From Topomyia yanbarensis (Eukaryota > Arthropoda > Insecta > Diptera > Culicidae): a stretch of DNA of 64,000 nt. A model generated the notes under the pieces. The model searched no databases. It was not told the DNA's origin and worked only from the letters and a program-made list of their open reading frames with translations. The DNA lies in assembly GCF_030247195.1 (NCBI RefSeq), contig NC_080671.1, forward strand, positions 82,706,370 through 82,770,369. Reading direction: 5' to 3'. A program made the translations under genes and the position numbers. This document shows, piece after piece, positions 47,915-59,055 of this stretch (positions within the stretch are counted from its first letter, which is position 1; each line of letters opens with the position of its first letter).

Positions 47915-48305
47915 CTGATTTATCTGCCTCTTTTGATAGAGTAAACTACGATCTCGCAATCGTTAAAATGAAGAAATTTGGAATTACCGGTAGTTTCTGT
48001 GGGTGATTCGATCCTAGCTCATACATCGAGAATTATCTCATTCGCTTGTCATTGTTGATTACCAGCCATCCACACTTACTTCTACGTCAGTAATAGCCCT
48101 AGGAAGCTAATTGAGACCGTTTATGTTTCTGCTTTACTCCAATGACATGTATTTAGAGCTCAAGACTCCGGTTCTTCGCAAACGATCTCAAAATATTTTG
48201 CTTCAACGGTTCAAATTAGGATTGCAGATTTCTCGAACATCTTGAAACATTTTCTGAATGTGGTGTAGCAAGTAAAGGTATTCCCACGAAAGACAATGTC
48301 ATGAA
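47915..48305 (+). pseudogene. Decayed Jockey-like LINE reverse transcriptase fragment
   Basis: The forward frames read DLSASFDRVNYDLAIVKMKK and FGI, the RT palm-A block. After stops and shifts come SVIALGS and LRPFMFLLYSNDMYLELK, then FANDLKIF where the (F/Y)ADD active site is expected (one residue changed). Next is a D-C-R-F-L-E-H-L-E-T-F-S-E stretch, the usual spacer helix. In-frame stops show it is dead. It lies about 700 bases upstream of the first visible scaf exon and is probably intronic. Confidence 0.8.
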
Positions 48306-48980
48306 CGAGCTATGGGGAGAATTCGACCAGGCACCTTTGATCGAGAGGTAACTGGGAGGAGAGGGAATATGCCCTTTCGATTGTCTTGGGTTTTTATTCG
48401 CTTGATATGGTCACTCTAATTTTATGCGGTAACCGGAAAAGGAAAGATGGCGGGCTTTTTCAACCATACGAAACTGTCCAAGTAAGCATAGAAATAGCTG
48501 GTACGACAGGCTACTTGAAAAGTGACATTTTCCTGGAAACTAGGACTGTTAACCAGAACATTTACGTGAATGAGCATCTAGAATTGTGTTGCTTAAGTAA
48601 AGGGTGCCGACACCCTTTACTTAAGCAACACAATTCTTCCGCAACCTGCCCTGAGCTGATAAAAGATATCAAACATAGGTCTGGAAATTCGGATCCTGTC
48701 AACTGGAAACGTACCTGGATTTTTTTCCTGTATTTTATGCTAATTTAGCTTGAAAAAATGCTTTGGATCTCTAAATAGAAGACCAATTTTTTACCAATTT
48801 TGGATCATCACACCTTTTAAACTCCCAAAAAGAATGGCTTATATTTTTTTGGTAGTTTAAAAAATTCTTCGAAACAGCAATATTTTATTAATTTTTTTTT
48901 TCTTCTGGCACCATTAATTTTGAACGTCGTTATTTTTATGACAATCCGAACTAATTCAATTTTTTTTTGCTTTCTTACAG
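48306..48980. other. Sequence upstream of the first visible scaf exon
   Basis: Presumed intron DNA. It ends in a polypyrimidine tract and acceptor CTTTCTTACAG at 48970-48980. A short exact inverted repeat, TTGTGTTGCTTAAGTAAAGG (about 48585-48604) with its complement at about 48613-48632, lies within it. The 120-residue frame at 48386-48748 has no domain. Confidence 0.55.
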
Positions 48981-51226
48981 AATGGCCAATGTTTCGCCCC
49001 GGAAGTGTGCTGCCGGTCCCAGTCTCTGATCTCCGAATCGACCGTGCTGACCAACGAAGGATACGTAGTAAGAGTACCAACCAATCAATACCTTCCCCCG
49101 GAAGGTCAAAACACGAACACCGACATTGTCACTGCAGCACCACCACCACCGCCATCACCACAACCACGACCCACTACACCTCGTCCACCACCACCACCAA
49201 CACCCACACGTTACATACCTCCCCCAACCACTACACGTTATGTGCCACCACCAACCACTACACGTTACGTACCACCACCAACTACACAACGTTACGTGCC
49301 ACCTCCAACCACCACTCGCTATGTACCGCCATCAACCACGAAGAGATATTTCCCACCACCACCATCCACGCGCCCACCATACCGTGGTAATGAGTATGTT
49401 CCACCAAGGGAAGAAATTCCATCACCCTCAAACGACGATGTTAACGCGGTGAGACCTCCACAGGATGAAGTCCCGAATCCAGCCAACGATACACCGATTG
49501 TGATACGACCGACGCAACCACCCCGACCAGCCCAGCCGCCAGTTGGCGGAGACGCTCCACCACCACTACCGCCAATAGGATGTTCTGCCGCCATGAACTG
49601 TACCGAGACTCAATTCTGCTCGTCCACCGGTGTTATCTCGAAGACTCCCGTTACTCTAACTCCAGAGCAGGAACTGTTCCGAGTCCCAGTCACCGAATGT
49701 CGCAGTCCCGACAAAGGCTACACAGGGGTGTGCTGTCGTGATCCGGACTACGTCGATCCATGGCCAGTTGGCTTACTTGGTTTATACAATCCAGAATTGC
49801 TTCCCTTCGATGATGGTTCCTACAAACCAAATGGAAATAACGGTAATGGTAACGGTAACGGAAATAGCATCACCCGAACGCAAACTACACGTACCGAAGC
49901 GATTCAAGGATCTCAAAGCCGAGTTACGCCTGCCCAAACTTTCCCACCGAACCAGTTGACGAGTGCTAGCCAGACTCAGTTCACTCAATCTAAGACACAG
50001 TATGACCGCGGAGTAACGGCAGCAGCTTCCACAGGTTCGGTAGTGACAGCACAGCAGTTCAACGGAGGCAGTACAGGTACCAAACGATTCACTGCCGGAG
50101 GTCTTCAGTTTGTGCACAGTGGGAACACCAAATTTAAACCATTCCAGAAGCAGAATACCGGACAGTGTGCCCCTAGGAATTATGTGCGTATCTTAAGTCG
50201 AGAGGATTTTAACTGTTTTGATATAAATTTGAACGTTTTCTTTTTTTAGAACACCCAACCCCGAGGAGCAGGTCAGTGGGATACTGGATTTGGAGAGTTC
50301 CCATGGCAAGCGATGGTCATCCTTGAGTCGAACAAGACGCTTCTGTGTGGAGGAGCTATCATTTCGGAGAATACGGTTGTGACAGCCGCCAACTGTGTTT
50401 ACGGGTAAGTATTTTGATACCAACGAGCTCGGAGCCGAATTCTAATGACGGCTTCTTTGTTCCAGGCTTAATCCAAGAGACGTGATGATCAAGGGAGGTG
50501 AATGGCGGCTGGGAGTAGATGCTGAACCAAAGACTTTCCAAATAGTGCGTGTGAAAAATGTAGTTTACCATCCAGCTTACCAACCGGACACATTGAATTA
50601 CGACGTTGCTATGCTGGTCCTGGAGGATCGTCTACGATTTGATACTCACATTGGAGCACTCTGCCTGGATGAGAATGATGTCGTGCCTAGTGCATCCTAC
50701 GAAAATTGCGTAACCACTGGATGGGGACGTGAGGTGCTAAGGAGTAAGTTGATCTTGGCAGTTTTTGGAACCTTTTCTAATCATGTAAATCCTAAATTAT
50801 TCTTCAGTTCACATCGGAAACGCTCTGATGCATTCTATGCCAATCTCGCTGCTATCGGAATCGGAGAGCCAACGTCAACTGCAAGCTAACGGATTCACTC
50901 CAGAGTCGCACATCTGTGGCCGCCCGGCGGCTGATGCCTGTGAGGTGGATATCGGCAGTGCTTTGGCATGTGCTGACACCAGCGGAACGTACTACCTGAA
51001 GGGTGTTTACTCGCAGGACAACGGCTGTGGTCGACCGGACCAGATCGTGTCCTTCACGAACATCGACGTGCAATGGATCAAACAGGCTTTGAAGAATCCG
51101 AATCAGTTTATCACACCTGTGCCGAACTATCAAACGGCAGCCAACAGTCCGGTGATCAGCACCATTCAGCAGCCTTCCACTCTGGGGCCCAACTACGGCA
51201 AGGCCTATCTGCCGCCGTACAAATAA
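48981..51226 (+). CDS. scaf: Clip-domain serine protease homologue, scarface-like (3' exons)
   Basis: Secreted, non-catalytic serine protease homologue. Exons by splice sites and phase are 48981-50183, 50250-50404, 50466-50743 and 50808-51226 (stop TAA 51224-51226); together they encode 684 residues in frame. The visible protein starts NGQCFAPEVCCRSQ, part of a first clip-like cysteine cluster. A proline/threonine-rich spacer follows with repeated PPTTTRYVPP units, then a second clip-like domain (CSAAMNC...QFC...EC...GVCC) and a low-complexity N/G/T/Q-rich linker. The chymotrypsin fold begins GEFPWQAMVI. The catalytic His is Asn (TAANC), the Asp is kept (NYDVAML), and the GDSGG serine position is Ile (VDIGSALAC), so no proteolysis is expected. 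The end (CEVDIGSALAC, LKG(V/I)xxxxxxCG, DVQWI) resembles Drosophila scarface, a JNK-regulated epithelial and basement-membrane factor. The start codon and signal peptide lie in unseen upstream exon(s). Confidence 0.88.
49138..49390 (+). repeat. In-frame proline-rich repeat array within scaf
   Basis: CCACCACCA-type DNA encodes P-rich runs and five or six copies of a PPTTTRYVPP-like decapeptide. Synonymous differences between copies show they were not duplicated very recently. All three frames stay open here, which explains overlapping histidine-rich frames that are not genes. Confidence 0.85.
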
Positions 51227-52738
51227 GTCAAACAGTCGCTGAGATATGAAAGAATTTACTAAATGTTCTAGATAAAAACTATGCTAGCCGATAGATATGA
51301 CGAAATGACCACTGTTTTATCATACCTATACGAATACATCCTACCGTCAATCATTTACCTCCAAAATCAATTTTAAATTTAAGATTTTTTTTTTCAAAAA
51401 CATCATATTGTGATTTGTTACTAGAACATCAGAGAATCATACGCAAATTCTTCATCAAAGCAAAAAAGACAAACATTCACACATACATGCCCACACCTAC
51501 GAAAGTTTCGTTTAGGTAATTTTTGTTAGTGATAGAAGTTATTTGTATACAAGAACATATCGACGAGAGATTTGCCCTACCAAATCAATTTTCATACTTG
51601 AAAAAAAAAAAAACTTAGCTTGTTCTTCAATCTAACTAGATTTTGAAGTCTCTCTTAGTATTCCCCTCCATGCAAATATCCCAAAAATATATTTCGCCAT
51701 GTACAAAGTCCATCTATCGCTAATATTTAGTTTAGAACTGTTTGTTTTGCACTGCAGGGGATCTATTTGGCAAAATTTACACGAGAAATTAACTTGCATT
51801 AGGCAACAACGGTATACTTCCGTCTCAACTTTGTTAAAAAAAGAGTTCTTTAAATTTTGAAAATATTTTTTTGTAACCTAGTTAAAGGCTTCACCGTCGA
51901 AATTAAAATAATGACACTCACAGTTTTGAAATTAGTAGCTATTTCTGTCGCTTACTGGTAGTCACAGGTTACTGCGAAAAATTGTGATTAATTGACAAAA
52001 GTAATAAGTGGAACAGAATGCATTTTAAAATTTTCGTTTGTTCTCTCATAGTTTGAGTAGTGAAACAGAAAAGAAACAATTGATTGCATCAACAGCTAGC
52101 TCTTTAAGGTGACCGTTCGAGATAATCGAAATCAATGCAATAACAGAAGTTGTACCTCGAAACGTTCGGTAAGAGGTTTCAAAATTTTGCCAAGGTTTTA
52201 ATTCAAAGCAGAGCTAGACGATGAGTTGGATAGAGGTGTTCAGGATTATAGATACAGTGACAACCATAAATATAATCGAGTGTAACGTAAACATACTTTT
52301 AATACTATTTAAATACCTGTACATACAATATAATATAAGAGATTTTATAAGAACAGTTGCTTTCATTTTACTCTATGATTGAAAGAACTTGTGGAATTCA
52401 TGAAGAAATACCGCTTTGTCCATGTCTGGAGACGCCGCTTTCTAAGCCGGAAATCAGGCATCAGAATATATTGCTTGTGGTAATAAAAAATGGATTGGAA
52501 CTCGACTACGTACTTAACATTCTTCTAACAAGGTCTTCTCATATGCTGGTAATTTCGACCAGCCTGTCTATAAAAGTGCCATCTCTATCAGTTGATATTC
52601 ATGTGTTTTGACAGCTCGCAGTCAGGGCCGTAGTGTGATCTTCTAACGCCCTTGGTGGATTTGTAGTTTGGTGCTTACATTGGCTTACATTTGTCTGGAG
52701 CAAAGGATATAATTGAAATAGAAAATTGAAAAAGAATT
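51227..52738. other. 3' UTR and downstream flank of scaf
   Basis: No further coding exon follows the stop. No canonical AATAAA was found close by; an ATTAAA string at about 51902 is a possible poly(A) signal but is unproven. The rest is AT-rich with no gene. Confidence 0.5.
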
Positions 52739-52850
52739 GGTCGGTGTTAAGTCAGACCGGACTAAGTCGCAAAACATCCAAAAATGAGATAATGACAACA
52801 CTAGATAAAGAATTTCTTCAGCTACATTCAACTTTTTCCAGATTTGAAAT
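52739..52850. mobile_element. MITE of the GGTCGGTGTTAAGTCAGACC family, partial copy 3
   Basis: One end only: GGTCGGTGTTAAGTCAGACC, then GGACTAAGTCGCAAAACATC, as at the right end of the copy at 45701 in reverse complement. The left flank is again AATT (52735-52738). The match stops near 52850, where another repeat begins. Confidence 0.75.
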
Positions 52851-53395
52851 ATGAGCATAAGCATGAGCGTGAGCATGATAACCGTACAGTTCATAGTTGC
52901 TACTCCGCAATTGACCAGAACAAGCAAAATTGCACAGTGAATCAACGAATGGGGCCTGGGAGTAGTATCCATCCTCAATGTGCACGTTTCGAGAGTTCTA
53001 TACGTTCAAATGTCAATAACGGCGCCGGCCACGTCCTTACAGTCAGTCTTCCCATTAACATCGATAAGTTTGCACACAAAACAGAATGAGTCAACACTAG
53101 TGATGATGAGTGATAGAAAGAGAAAACTAATGTCAAGAACCTGTGTGTACGAACACCGCGTACGTACATGGGGTTCAGTTGTGCAGACGAACATGTGTAC
53201 GTGTTTTGGTACGCATTAGCGCGTTCGAGTTTGCACACGAAATGTGGGGTTAAGATGAGCACAGAACTAGAGCGAACATGGTGTTCGATGTTCATTTGGG
53301 AAGTCTGCTTACAGTCATCGGGGAAGGAAAGGAATGTTAGTGTAGCAAACGTTGTTATGTAGACCGTGTATACCTCTGCATCTCCATGTTTGCCC
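52850..53395 (-). repeat. Dispersed repeat, copy related to 61436-61600, split by a MITE
   Basis: Read on the - strand it contains ATGGAGATGCAGAGG, ACTAACATTCCTTTCCTTCC and ACGTGGCCGGCGCCGTTATT. Diverged counterparts lie on the + strand at 61440-61545. The right part begins with a GAGCATGAGCGTGAGCATG microsatellite. It is probably retrotransposon-derived DNA of unknown clade. Confidence 0.6.
53046..53307. mobile_element. MITE with a perfect 10-bp target duplication
   Basis: The direct repeat CTTACAGTCA lies at 53036-53045 and 53308-53317. The ends are inverted: left GTCTTCCCATTAACATCGA, right in reverse complement CAGACTTCCCAAATGAACAT followed by CGA. It interrupts a dispersed repeat whose two halves rejoin when it is removed. 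A 9-11 bp duplication is typical of Mutator-like elements; that placement is inference. Confidence 0.85.
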
Positions 53396-53599
53396 CGGCA
53401 GAGCCGTAGCAATCCTATTTTGCGTGAGGGGGCACAATTTCTTGCTATTGAATTTAACGTATATTTAAACTTTTTATGTTGCAATGACATTCAATTAGCA
53501 AGGGACTGGAAGACAAGAAGTATTTTTTTAATATTAGGAGCCATAGTACTCAAGGAAGAGCGAAACGGTCCTGACTCCTGCAATAGAGGACAAAGCTAC

Positions 53600-54471
53600 T
53601 AAGCGATTTGCTCTTCAATATCGACGAAGCGATTGCGCAGTATCGCGACATGGACCCAATGTCGCACCCCAGGATCCCGAAACTGCAGTATTCTTTTAAG
53701 TTGACATGTGAAGTTCAGATCATGAACGCTGACGTTCTTCCGATATACCTGGAATTTGTGCAGAACATGAAATATCTGCAGCTAATAGTATTCTAGGTTG
53801 CAGTGGTGTGCGGAAGATGATTAGGATACCGACTTACGTAGACGTAGAGAAGACCCGCCTTAAAATCACCGAGAAAGGCAAGTACCTCCATAGGAGAGTA
53901 GGATCTCGAATAAACGTGCCGCTATTAAAAGGCTATTGGCATACAGAGACGGCAAAAGATCGGCGAAATTATGCCGTCATGCAGCTACGATCATTGCACT
54001 TACTGAGCTTCGCGTGCGGGGAATTCACCTGCTGACAGAAAAACTCGACACACTAGAACAGCACACAGTTATTAAAACGGCTGAGGCGATACACTTGTAC
54101 GACCAAATCAAACACGAGAAGCCCTAAGCGAATGCCTACCGGATATCGGCGATGTCACTAACTTTTGGGTCACTATTTGGGAGACCCCCGTACAACATCG
54201 CGAAGGGCAACCGCGGCTATGGCGCAAGGAGGAATGGGCAAATTAAGATATTGACAAGATGCCGACTTTTGGTACATGAAGCTGACCGTTGTACATGCCA
54301 CGATGGCTGCACTTTCAACAGGGCATTACGCCAACCATGCTTATTACCAGATTCAATCACCCGTGGTACTACAATTCTCCTTCCTAAGGACAGCAACACG
54401 TCCTACCCATCCAAGTACAGACCAAGTCCGCATTAGACCAGGAGCACCTTCATCACCACATACGTGTGGAC
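53600..54471 (+). pseudogene. R4/Dong-like LINE, 5' block
   Basis: Several frames carry recognisable pieces in order: AIAQYRDMDPMSHPRIPKLQ, then TAKDRRNYAVM / KLCRHAATIIALTELRVRGI, KTAEAIHLYDQIKHEKP, and ALRQPCLLPDSITRGTTILL followed by PKDSNTSYPSKYRPS. The last two are the RT fingers region of R4-clade LINEs. Frames change repeatedly. The block stops at 54471, where a TIR element is inserted, and resumes at 56987. Confidence 0.8.
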
Positions 54472-54623
54472 TAGAGTGACAGAAAAAAAATTACCCCTAT
54501 CGGTCCACCTCTGATTCGATTCCTAGTCCCACCAGGAGTACTGGCACCAAATTTGAAGCAAATCGGACAAGTCTAGCTACCGGACCAACGTGCCTGAAGT
54601 TTGTATGGGATTTTTCGACAATT

Positions 54624-55395
54624 CGTCGCTGTTGTGCTATCTTATGACAAACGCCATTTTGGGGTAAACTGAGTTAGATATGCCACATTACTTGTCTGAA
54701 AAATCTCTACAAAGTGGCGTTTTCAGAATTTTGAAATTCTATTTGGTTGCTTAGATATAGCAAGAAACATGATGATAAATTGTAAGTTTTTTGCTTCAAA
54801 TCACTGTATCTAGGGATTTGCTCAAGTTATATTGAAGTTTTAAAATCTTTTTATGTGTAAAAATGTCTGAGGAACACAATGGCATAAAAATTTTCAATAG
54901 AAAAATACAAGAGTTGTGAGAAAAACACAGTTTATGATTTAAACTGAAAATATAGCATATTTGGCAACACTGTAACCAAAAATAATTATTTTTTCTAGAT
55001 TCCCTGACTCATTTCCTTTAAAATGCATCTCACCGATTGTTTATAGACCAAATGAACCCAAAGATACGAATAAAAGTAAAAAAATTGATGATTTTTTCCT
55101 ATGGAAAAATTTCCATGCACGATTATGACACGTCATACAAATTTTGTCATCAATACACGCCTATGACATGTGTGAGTGCGACTTTTGTTTACATTCATAG
55201 TAAAAACTCGCAACATAGTCAACCGATCTTTGAAATATTTGAGAGATTAGTACAGAATAGATAGAAGCATCAATTGTCTTTTTTGGATTGTTTATACCAT
55301 TTATAAGTTTCAAGATATTCAATGTCAAACTTTAAAAATCGTTTTTCTCGAAATGTGCTAAATGGCGCTTGTCATAAGATAGCACAACAGCGACG
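54624..55395. mobile_element. Nested 772-bp TIR element with AATT target duplication
   Basis: The ends are inverted for about 36 bases with one mismatch (CGTCGCTGTTGTGCTATCTT, then ATGACAA(A/G)CGCCATTT). The flanks are AATT at 54620-54623 and 55396-55399. The opposite arm of the host element, at about 56236-56256, carries the uninterrupted sequence ATGTAAATTGTCG, which confirms the empty site. The interior is non-coding. Confidence 0.9.
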
Positions 55396-56332
55396 AATTT
55401 ACATGGAGAAAACCCACTAACTCGCATTTTTACCGCTAGGTGGCACTGTATGCATCGTATTATTACTGTAAGTGAAAATAAGAACGATAATTTAATTGTC
55501 TACAACTTTGCCAAAGACTGCTAGTGGATTCGGCTTTATTAAAAGAAGTTATTAAACTTTTAGTGAAGTGATGTCTGAGTCAGTTTTGCATGGGGCCTAG
55601 CAGTGCAGTACTCGATTCGCGCGAACTAAACATTTTTGTAAAATTACCATAAGATTTAGCTTTATTGTATTTTCAGAAGAATTATAGTAAGTAATACGAG
55701 CCATGTTTTGGTCGGAACATTTTAGTTGCACATTTTACCACATAGAGGGCGCCAACACTAACTTTTTAACGAAGAGAGATAGAAATTTGGTGTCTTCCAC
55801 AAAGTTGTAGTACAGGCATTTTCCAATAATTCTTTCGAACATCTTGATACTTTATCTCTCTTCTATGAAAAGTTAGTGTTGGTGCCCTCTGTGCGGTCAC
55901 AATTGGAACTACAAATTTACAACCAAAGCATAACTCATATTATGTCTTATAATTCTTCTGAACATACTATTGGACTAAACCTATCGATTATTTCACAACA
56001 ATGCATAGTTCGTGGGAATCGAGTACTGATACACAACCATGCACTGCTAGGCCCCATGCAAAACTGACTCAGACATCACTTCGTTAAAAGTTTAATAACT
56101 TCTTTTAACAAAGCCGGATTCACTAGCAGTCTTCGACAAAGTTGTAGACAATTAAATTATCTTTCTTATTTTCACTTACAATGATAATATGATACATACA
56201 GTGCCACCTAGCGGCAAAAATGCGAGTTAGTGGGTTTTCTCCATGTAAATTGTCGAAAAATCCCATACAAACTTCAGGTACGTTGGTCCGGTAGCTAGAC
56301 TTGTCCGATTTGCTTCAAATTTAGTGCAAATA

Positions 56333-56908
56333 ACGTATGCGGAATGAAATTTGGACAACGCTTCCAGCATTAAAACAAAAACGCAACCCTGCGCAAGGCC
56401 CCGAACTAAACGCCATACTCTAGGCACACTTATTTTAAACATCCAGTGTTAATTTCGACCCGCTAGGAGAAACCATGTGAACAAAATGACAGCGAACGGT
56501 CAATCTGGCTGTTATGCCAAAAAAAGTTTTGGCGCATTGGAGGATTATGGCATACCTTTTGTACAAAAGGCTGATAACACTCCAAATGTACCATAATTGC
56601 GTCCAAATGAGGATTTCTGTGATAATTTGATGCAGAGAGTATATGCCAGTAATTTTTGACCTAAAACTAACAAACACGATAATCAAAATTAAGAAAGAAA
56701 TTAAGAATATGCCAACATCAATTTTTTCGACTCCTTTGCAAAAAGTTTCTGCAAACTGTCATAAAGCTTCTTGAATGGACTCGATTTTTATTCCACATTA
56801 AGTTAATAAGCTGAAAAATGTTTTCATATAGAGAGAACATTTAATAAAGGGTTTTCTACAAAAAAATAGCCTTTTGAATTTTGTCCAAATTTTATTCCGC
56901 ATACGTCA
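56333..56908. mobile_element. Second nested TIR element, about 575 bp
   Basis: Inverted ends: left ACGTATGCGGAATGAAATTT, right in reverse complement ACGTATGCGGAATAAAATTT, each continuing GGACAA. It interrupts the right arm of the host element between CAAATTTAGTGC and ACTCCTGGTGGG; the left arm has these joined by only a few bases. The target duplication is short and unclear, possibly TA. Confidence 0.75.
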
Positions 56909-56986
56909 CTCCTGGTGGGACTAGAAATCAAATCAGGGGTGGGCCGATTGCGTTTTCAAAAATTCATTATTTTTCTGGGCAGTCTA

Positions 56987-57899
56987 GTATGGACCCACTG
57001 TAAGTAGAATAGCATCCTGACAGAGGAGCAGAAGGGATGCAAGAAAAACACAATGACTGCATAGATCAAGCCAACATCGATGCAATCATTGTTGAAGAAG
57101 TTGTATGATACCAACGGAACCTTAGTATGGCCTTAATCGATTACATGAAAGCATACGTGGTATGTTTTCCTCATCAAGGTATTGGAGATCTATAAAGCTA
57201 ATCCTGTAGCCATGAGGTTTTTGCAGCAGGCGTTGGAGAGGAAACGACTCTGCAGCTCAGAAGTGTTGCATTCCAAAACGTTCAGTAGGACACTCAATCG
57301 AAACGGGCATGGCTATCAGATAAAGTATGAAGAAAGCTCACCGGAAGACAATACCCATACCTTCCACATGGACGATTTCAAGATCTATGATGACTCGACA
57401 AAACGACTGGGTGTAATCATCAAACTAGTCGAAAAGATAAGTGACGACGTCGGCATGGCGTTTGGCCTAGAGAAATTCCGATCTGTTCAGCTACTACCAG
57501 GGCGATTAGTCGACACTGGAGGCTGCGAGATCGACGAAAGCGTGATGATTTGGGACATGGTTCTTTCCTGAATACGGGAAATAAGGAGAGCAATCAACAC
57601 GTTTGCTGTCCCCGCGTCGACCTACAGTTTCGGTGTCATCAAAATGGAACCGGATTGACCTGGAATATCTTGAGAGTAAATTGAGGAAGGTGTTTAGACA
57701 AGCGGCAATACGTCATCCGCAGTCGGTGCTGGAGTAATTCACATTGCCTAGGGACAAGGAATAGTCGACATTCAGGCACTATGCGTAGCGCAGGTGCTAC
57801 AACTGCGAGAATAATTTGTGGAAAGTGCGAACCGACATGGACTATATCAAGCAGCAACTACTGCACACTTCACCTAGCGTAAGCGAACCACAACCTTAA
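56987..57899 (+). pseudogene. R4/Dong-like LINE, middle block (reverse transcriptase)
   Basis: The frames give SILTEEQKGCKK-like sequence, NLSMALIDYMKAY (a palm A remnant), and the 57182-57571 frame with HTFHMDDFKIYDDS. The last is the RT active site, a variant of the R4-clade 'YMDDLK' block. It is followed by ISDDVGMAFGLEKFRSVQL, another R4-like motif. Downstream, IRRAINTFAVPA and YSFGV(I/V)K-type pieces and TDMDYIKQQ remain in shifted frames. Stops and indels make it non-functional. It is interrupted at 57899 by another TIR element. Confidence 0.82.
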
Positions 57900-58937
57900 G
57901 GGACCGTTCATAAACCACGTAGACCGAAATTTGAGAATTTTTAACCCCCCCCCTCCCCCCTAGTAGACTTGAGTAGACTTTTACCAACCCCCCCCCCCCT
58001 CCACGCCAAAAGTCTACGTAGACTTTTAATTTTTAATTTAATTTTTTATTCGCAGGAAATGTGAATTTAGCAAGAAGCACATTGCAATGTTCAATTAAAA
58101 ATTAGCATTCAGATTTATTTCAAGCTTTTTAAATATTAAAGAAAGGTTTTTCATATTGGTTTTTTGTCTATGATTGATCAAATCAATTAATACCGATTCA
58201 AGGTGCTTTCCAACGTTTGTGTAGCGGAATACTTCTTTTCAAGGTTAGTCACTCAAATATATGTAAAAAGATATATTGCTATAACTAGCTTAAATTTTGG
58301 CCGAAGTGCTACCTACACCAACAATGCAGAATTGTTAAACACTTTTTGAGCCCTACTGGTGCATTCAAAATTGTTAAATTATAAGAAACAATTACAAATT
58401 AATACTATCGATGTGTACTATCATCTAGACTAAAATAATAAACCAAACAAGCACACAAATTTAGCTTTTCGTGAACAAATTTCAATATTTCTAAGATAAT
58501 AAGATAATCTAAATTGCCTTATTTGATTAAGTGAAGCTATTTAAACCTTTCCAAAAATATTTATATTTCTTATGTAATTAATAACCGTATCACCTTTTAG
58601 AGTAATATCGAAAAGTAACTTAACTTTAACTTTAACTTCGAATATTTTCGAAGATAAATATAGTAGAACCGGTTTGCACGAAGTTGCATAGGGTCAAGAC
58701 GTAAAATTTAACGGGTGTTTAAAGATTTTGAAATCAGTGTAAATGATTGCAAGAGAAACTGAATAACTCGAGTAAACACTTTGTTGTAGAAGTTTAACTA
58801 CACTACTGCTTTAACCACCGCAATTAATATATAAAAAATAAAAAAATTAATCTACTTATTGTTAAAAATCGAGTGTTTTGTTGTTACAATGCTTAACTTT
58901 GACCATTTTTTTAACTTTTTATGGTTCATGCATTTAA

Positions 58938-59051
58938 CCCTCCGGAAGTCGCGCTTATGGCCCACTGAACGAGCAGCTGCTGGTGTCCTAAGACGATTTC
59001 GCTATATTTTCAGAGCAGCGTGCACCCAGTGCACCAGCGACTGCCGGAAGG
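58938..59051. mobile_element. Small MITE with CCCTCCGGAAGTCGC ends
   Basis: The 114-bp hairpin-like element reads CCCTCCGGAAGTCGC at the left and, in reverse complement, CCTTCCGGCAGTCGC at the right. It is flanked by TTAA (58934-58937) and TTAC (59052-59055), probably a mutated TTAA duplication. Confidence 0.72.
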
Positions 59052-59055
59052 TTAC

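Larger units (their letters stand above)
54472..56986. mobile_element. hAT-like TIR element inserted in the R4-like LINE (copy 1 of family)
   Basis: The ends are inverted: left TAGAGTGACAGAAAAA, right in reverse complement TAGACTGCCCAGAAAAA. The flanking direct repeat is GTGTGGAC (54464-54471) versus GTATGGAC (56987-56994), 7 of 8 bases. Joining the outer flanks restores the LINE order. The element is a large palindrome: inner arms around 55565-55790 and 55830-56090 share GAGTCAGTTTTGCATGGGGC, and outer arms share CAAATCGGACAAGTCTAGCT. Two further elements are nested (54624-55395, 56333-56908). No transposase. A second copy starts at 60509. Confidence 0.82.

Noticed and set aside
48386..48748. 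120-residue frame just upstream of scaf as an additional exon
   Set aside because: It contains a perfect short inverted repeat, no signal peptide and no splice donor in phase with 48981.
49126..49452. Histidine-rich + strand frame overlapping the scaf exon
   Set aside because: It is the shifted frame of the CCACCA repeats that encode the proline-rich spacer.
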